Shown piece after piece: positions 61,001-64,000 of a DNA stretch of 64,000 nt. The stretch's first letter is position 1, and each line of letters opens with the position of its first letter. The notes under the pieces are model-generated. The model was given only the letters and a program-made list of their open reading frames with translations, did no database searches and was not told where the DNA came from. The stretch is taken from the NCBI RefSeq assembly GCF_000591035.1, contig NC_022521.1, forward strand, positions 744,001 to 808,000, read 5' to 3'. The DNA is from Aeropyrum camini SY1 = JCM 12091 (GTDB lineage Archaea > Thermoproteota > Thermoprotei_A > Sulfolobales > Acidilobaceae). The position numbers and the translations under genes were made by a program.

Positions 61001-62196
61001 TCGATGTAAAGGTGGTTGTGGAGAAGGAGGAGTGGACGACGATAGCCCCCCCTCCACCCTATACAACCGACACTATGCTCAGGGACGCTAACAGGCTTCT
61101 CGGCCTCGGCTCTGCGGAGGCGATGAGGCTAGCCCAGGACCTCTTCGAGTGGGGACTCATAACATACCACAGGACGGACTCGACGAGGGTTAGCGACAGG
61201 GGTATGCAGGTTGCTAGGGAGTGGCTGGAAACGAGGTTTGGAGGCTTAGCCAGCAAGCTCTACAGGCCGCGGCGCTGGGGTGAGGGGGGTGCCCACGAGG
61301 CCATAAGGCCTGTGAGGCCTATCGACGTGGAGAGGCTCCAGCTCCTCGTGGAGGAGGGTGTTATAGAGCTTCCGGGTAGCCTCACGAGGAGGCACCTGAG
61401 GCTGTACGACATGATATTTAGGAGGTTCATGGCCAGCCAGATGAGGGAGGCCGACGCACTTAGAGTCGTTTACAGGCTCCACGTGCCGGAGCTCGACGGC
61501 TACATCCTCACCCTGGAGAGGGTGGTTGAGGTGGGCCGGCCAGGCGACGCCGAGGGAGTTACACGGGGCTTCACCCTCGTGTGGCCCTATGTCAGGCCAC
61601 AGCCGAGGCTAATTGAGGGTAGAGAGGCTTGGATAAGGGCGGTGGTTGAGGGCAGGCAGGTACCCCGGGCCTACCCGTACACCGAGGGGGAGATTGTGGA
61701 GGAGATGAAGACGAGGGGCATTGGGAGGCCTAGCACCTATGCAAAGATAGTTGAGACCCTATTCAGAAGGAGGTATGTTATAGAGATATCCAGGGAGGAG
61801 GGCAGGGGCGCTGGCTTCGTGGTGGCGACAAGCCGGGGCATAAGTGTCCACAACTACCTGACCAAAGAGCTCGCCGAGGCCGTTGAGGAGGAGTACGGCG
61901 CCAGGATAGCTGAGATACTCAGGAGGGTGCCCTCCCTCGTCTCCGAGACTAGGACTAGGGAGCTCGAGAGGGAGATGGATATGGTGGAGAGGGGGGAGGC
62001 TTCCAGGGATGATGTTCTAGACAGGGTCTTCAACGAGATATCGGACCTCGCACTCCTTTTAAACATCGAACACCCCACTAAGCATAGGAGCCCGGCGCGG
62101 GGTAATACACAGGGTAATACCTGGGTCTCGCGCTTCGTAACGTGCGCCGTAAAGACTCCCGAGGCAGCGAGAGTGTGGGGTGCAGAGGTGGGTTGA
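58066..62196 (+). CDS. rgy: Reverse gyrase (1376 aa)
   Basis: It introduces positive supercoils into DNA and is the hallmark of hyperthermophiles. In order: an N-terminal zinc finger (CPNCGG...CPRC), a helicase-like domain with Walker A APTGVGKTT (K124) and Walker B VFVDDVDAVL, a charged coiled linker, a second RecA-like half (LGTGGLVYVPIDMG, SGRTSRLYAGG), the TOPRIM domain (LLVVESPNKARTIARFF, DPDTEGE), a second zinc finger (CLECGYQF...CPRCGSEL), and the topoisomerase IA domain with catalytic Y1034 in WGLITYHRTDS. DDVD replaces the usual DEAD-like box, as in other reverse gyrases. A ~45-residue tail after LLLNIEHPTK is low in family resemblance. The start is the GTG at 58066. Confidence 0.95.
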   Translation: MNGLVFVASGWAVSRGVYRYLCPNCGGPNTEERLSQGLPCPRCLPSIPGRRVSSWSGLARLLKREGTLGAGVKAIASLEDEARSLWRFFEKAVGSPPWGAQRTWAKRLARGDSFSIIAPTGVGKTTFGAAAALFYACRKGMRSYIILPTTTLAANVAKKLESMVESTGCRKARILVIHSKLKAAERREALERFENGDFDILVTTAAFARKYVDKLSGYRFRLVFVDDVDAVLRSARSVDAILRIVGFDEEAIETGLEVLRLQREQARLVSLLQSPREEVREEARKKLLEVKRRLESLEAEIEAKRKGTASLIVSSATGRPRGARVRLFRVLLNFEAGGRGDIGLRRVVDSYTYPQDGVTERVVELVKTLGTGGLVYVPIDMGVEYAEKLAEDLRRAGVKAEAYHAKKPLELLDRFAEGEIDVLVGVANYYGTLVRGIDLPARVRYAVFAGVPRHKFGSDIGDPHPSRLLRLLSILAESRIEEVASAARSHMGRLRRILRLLSPAALQMIAERVARGEVEGGYDKQVLDAYNFLREALRRDDVWESLRELDVGVVREGGRTYILVPDPATYLQASGRTSRLYAGGITLGLSVVVVDNEAVLRGLMKRVSWMAEVEWRRLEDLDLHAVIREIDEDREKVRKVVKGLYKGVELVRTALLVVESPNKARTIARFFGQPSVRLLPGGGRVYEVATGDRILMIMASGGHVFDLVVRVDGRDVEVAGGEPENAIFGVLRYRTGGNGATAYTPVYTSIKRCLECGYQFVEESSRCPRCGSELVRNSLSTIEDLRRVAWEADEVYIGTDPDTEGEKIGWDVALALRPYAPNIRRLEFHEVTKKAILEALSSPRSFDKNLVDAQVVRRVEDRWIGFTLSPLLWCDFWPRYCRRVLEEYGEKRPHMDRERCARYKAYYNLSAGRVQTPTLGWVVDRTLAYRRKVWLYRVVHDSQVLFAVRSDDPEVPESVKSVLDNWIKHHRKTGIEPWLDVKVVVEKEEWTTIAPPPPYTTDTMLRDANRLLGLGSAEAMRLAQDLFEWGLITYHRTDSTRVSDRGMQVAREWLETRFGGLASKLYRPRRWGEGGAHEAIRPVRPIDVERLQLLVEEGVIELPGSLTRRHLRLYDMIFRRFMASQMREADALRVVYRLHVPELDGYILTLERVVEVGRPGDAEGVTRGFTLVWPYVRPQPRLIEGREAWIRAVVEGRQVPRAYPYTEGEIVEEMKTRGIGRPSTYAKIVETLFRRRYVIEISREEGRGAGFVVATSRGISVHNYLTKELAEAVEEEYGARIAEILRRVPSLVSETRTRELEREMDMVERGEASRDDVLDRVFNEISDLALLLNIEHPTKHRSPARGNTQGNTWVSRFVTCAVKTPEAARVWGAEVG

Positions 62197-62199
62197 GGG

Positions 62200-63123
62200 G
62201 TGAGGTTAGCTATCCTACACTCTAGGGTTAAACTAGCCGCGAAGAGGAGTAACGCCAGGAGACACTCAATACTTATTGAGAAGGTTGTTTCCACAAGGAC
62301 TGTCGACCTCATAGTCCTACCTTCATACCCCTTCACGGGCCCCCTCATAGGCTACTACCCCCCGAGCAAGGCCAGGCTCAAGCTAAGGGAGCTGGCGGAG
62401 AAGATCTCCGAGAAGAACATACCAGCTGGGCCGAGTGTGAGCTTCATGGCGAGGTGGAGCCAGGAATACGGGGTGTACATCCTCGGAGGCCCTATAATCG
62501 AGAGGGCCGGCCCAAGGGTCTACGTGACAACCGTCCTCACAGCCCCCGACGGCTCCATAGCTGGGAAGTATAGGAAGGTGTCGCTCACCGAGGAGGAGAG
62601 GGACATGGGGATAAGCCCTGGGAAGGAGCCGGGTATATTTAAGCTGAAGGTTAACGGCTCGGAGATTAGCCTGGGCGTGTTCAGCGACGAGGACCTCGCC
62701 ACCCCCGAGATATTCAGGCACCTCCAGCTGGGCGGCTCGAAGATGATTATCGGAACGATATTCCCCTACAACAGCGGCTTCCTGGGCGGCATTATAGACG
62801 ATGACGGTCTAGTCACCATGGACCACAACGTTGTAAAGACATTCCTCGAGGTGAGGAGCCGGGAGACGGGCGTCCCCATAATACTGGTCGGCAGCATAAT
62901 AGACAGCGGTGTAGAGACGCTGGCATACATGAGCACCATACCGGTGGAGCCAGATGAAGGCGTCATAGAGGACAAGATGTTCGGCCCCGATGACGAGTCC
63001 CCCATATTCATCGACTTGAACGAGAAAGCCACTAACCCGAGGAAGCCGCCGGAACACCTGAACATACTGGTGAAGAGCCTCTGCAGGAACAACTCCAGGC
63101 GTGGGGGAAACAAGGCCTTCTAA
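62200..63123 (+). CDS. Nitrilase-fold protein lacking catalytic residues (307 aa)
   Basis: The fold is recognisable from DLIVLPSYPFTG, GVYILGGPIIER, GSIAGKYRKVSL and EISLGVFSDEDLATPEIFRHLQLGGSKMII. Of the nitrilase triad Glu-Lys-Cys, only Lys (K126 in YRK) is in place: the Glu of LPE is Ser42 and the Cys of ICxD is Asp163. It is therefore unlikely to hydrolyse amides or nitriles and may serve a structural or binding role. It starts four bases after the reverse gyrase stop on the same strand, so the two are almost surely co-transcribed. Confidence 0.8.
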   Translation: MRLAILHSRVKLAAKRSNARRHSILIEKVVSTRTVDLIVLPSYPFTGPLIGYYPPSKARLKLRELAEKISEKNIPAGPSVSFMARWSQEYGVYILGGPIIERAGPRVYVTTVLTAPDGSIAGKYRKVSLTEEERDMGISPGKEPGIFKLKVNGSEISLGVFSDEDLATPEIFRHLQLGGSKMIIGTIFPYNSGFLGGIIDDDGLVTMDHNVVKTFLEVRSRETGVPIILVGSIIDSGVETLAYMSTIPVEPDEGVIEDKMFGPDDESPIFIDLNEKATNPRKPPEHLNILVKSLCRNNSRRGGNKAF

Positions 63124-63238
63124 CCCCCCTCTTGACAACAATATTTTCCGGTACTACGATGGTGGGATAGACTATAGACTGGGATACGTCCACGGTATAA
63201 GATTTCCGGAGCGGCCCAATGCCTACTAGGGCTCCTCG

Positions 63239-64000
63239 TTGCCGAGATTCAGCGGTGTAGCCGGCCTGCTGCTACCAGCCCTCGCGGCGATCTCGTGGGG
63301 CACCAACGCTGTCGCCGGGAGGTATCTTGTGGGCGGGGGGCACATCGACGGTGTAACCCTCACTCTAGTCAGGTTCGCCCTCGCAACACCGCTAATCGGC
63401 GTCTCCGCCTTCTACATTGCCCGCGACAAGATGTTTAACCCCGATAGGAGTCTGATGGGTTGGAGCGCTGTTCTAGGCCTCCTAGGGATAACAGGGTTTA
63501 ACATATTCTTCTACAGCGCTCTAGGCCATATGGACGCGAGCATCACAGCCCTGGTCACCGCCCTCGCAACACCCCTTACATACATGGCTGCTGTCGTCCT
63601 GGGGCTGGAGAAGGCGACCCTCCTCGCCACGGCCGGGGCACTAGTCTCGGTGGCCGGGACCTACCTCGTGCTATCTCCATCCCCCGGCTCCAACGTCAGC
63701 CTCCTAGGCTTCCTGCTGGCGTTCGGGGCGGCCCTCTCCTGGGTGGTATACACTATCATCCTCAGGGTCAAGCTGGCGGGTTATGACCAGAACGTTGTGA
63801 TGTTCTGGACATCCCTCTTCGGCACGATATTCACGATACCAGCCTATGCTGCACTAGCCCCCGGGGGAGGCCTAAGATTGGGCCCTGTGGAGGCTGCGCT
63901 GATACTATATGTTGCAGCGGTCCCCGGGGCTCTAGGCTACACGCTATGGAACCTGGGTGTTGAGAAGGTCGGGGCTTCTAAGAGCGCCGTCTTCATACCA
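63239..64000 (+). CDS. EamA/DMT-family transporter, cut off by the window edge
   Basis: The TTG at 63239 opens 254 codons to the window end with no stop. Eight or nine helices are visible (GLLLPALAAISWGTNAVAG, LTLVRFALATPLIGVSAFYI, WSAVLGLLGITGFNIFFYSAL, ASITALVTALATPLTYMAAVVLGLEK, LLATAGALVSVAGTYLVL, LGFLLAFGAALSWVVYTIILR and others), with the duplicated EamA layout and the conserved Glu of LGLEK. Members move metabolites or amino acids out of the cell; the substrate is unknown. No clear TATA box or ribosome binding site precedes the start. Confidence 0.85.
   Translation, partial: MPRFSGVAGLLLPALAAISWGTNAVAGRYLVGGGHIDGVTLTLVRFALATPLIGVSAFYIARDKMFNPDRSLMGWSAVLGLLGITGFNIFFYSALGHMDASITALVTALATPLTYMAAVVLGLEKATLLATAGALVSVAGTYLVLSPSPGSNVSLLGFLLAFGAALSWVVYTIILRVKLAGYDQNVVMFWTSLFGTIFTIPAYAALAPGGGLRLGPVEAALILYVAAVPGALGYTLWNLGVEKVGASKSAVFIP

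Noticed and set aside
1-64000. CRISPR array, tRNA or rRNA genes
   Set aside because: No regularly spaced repeat of 23-37 bases was seen, and no cloverleaf or rRNA signature was recognised in any intergenic gap.

Overview
The window reads as the chromosome of a hyperthermophilic crenarchaeon, most likely an Aeropyrum species (A. pernix-like). The evidence is a reverse gyrase, a crenarchaeal OB-fold single-stranded-DNA-binding protein, a CC1-type chromatin protein, a twin-arginine-exported (outward-facing) NarGH nitrate reductase, frequent GTG/TTG starts, AGG/ATA/CTC-rich codon use, and TATA-box promoters often placed so that transcripts would be leaderless. Species assignment is inference from gene content; no search was run.

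Layout. 1-0.8 kb: end of one gene, a decayed segment that looks like the 3' end of an IS200/IS605-type tnpB with three nested hairpins, and a small gene. 0.8-2.6 kb: membrane-embedded alpha/beta hydrolase. 2.6-3.3 kb: almost empty. 3.3-8.9 kb: four-gene ABC export operon (FtsX-like permease, two ATPases, ABC-2 permease). 8.9-10.7 kb: two paralogous membrane proteins, one frameshifted. 10.9-14.1 kb: hemerythrin-like protein, metallo-beta-lactamase-fold hydrolase, a frameshifted CDF-like membrane protein, a 2-hydroxyacid dehydrogenase. 14.1-19.9 kb (minus): FAD oxidoreductase, MNT-HEPN pair, nicotinate phosphoribosyltransferase, three small membrane proteins (one only 42 aa), riboflavin-pathway reductase, a wHTH-like protein. 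20.1-25.2 kb: SAMHD1-like HD phosphohydrolase, an unknown protein, a histone-deacetylase-fold enzyme, a surface protein.

25.5-33.3 kb is the respiratory nitrate reductase cluster (catalytic NarG, Fe-S NarH, EB_dh-type haem-b subunit, NarM-like membrane protein, NarJ/TorD chaperone), apparently in two transcription units. 33.3-41.9 kb is a branched-chain/organic-acid ABC importer (LivFKMHG) with an acyl-CoA synthetase inside the operon and a second, divergent one beside it, suggesting uptake plus CoA activation of a carboxylic acid. 41.9-46.7 kb is a MoxR-DUF58-DUF4129-DUF4350 membrane-associated operon. 46.8-47.6 kb holds CC1 and SSB back to back. 47.7-56.5 kb: GNAT, radical SAM, hydantoinase A/B, ABM monooxygenase, M42 peptidase, a CrtI-like oxidoreductase. 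56.7-63.1 kb: two DUF996-like membrane proteins, reverse gyrase and a nitrilase-fold protein without its catalytic Cys and Glu. A DMT-family transporter runs off the right edge.

Recurrent oddities are three coding regions interrupted by single-base changes in homopolymer runs (9487, 12392, 40355), a possible fourth at 41946-41960, a patch of foreign-looking codon use inside the MoxR gene, and repeats in the AT-rich spacers at 10.8 kb and 25.36 kb. No tRNA, rRNA or CRISPR array was recognised. I found no clear wholly new multi-gene system; the best candidates for new biology are the tnpB/omega-RNA-like remnant, the CC1/SSB divergon, and the reverse gyrase-pseudo-nitrilase pair.
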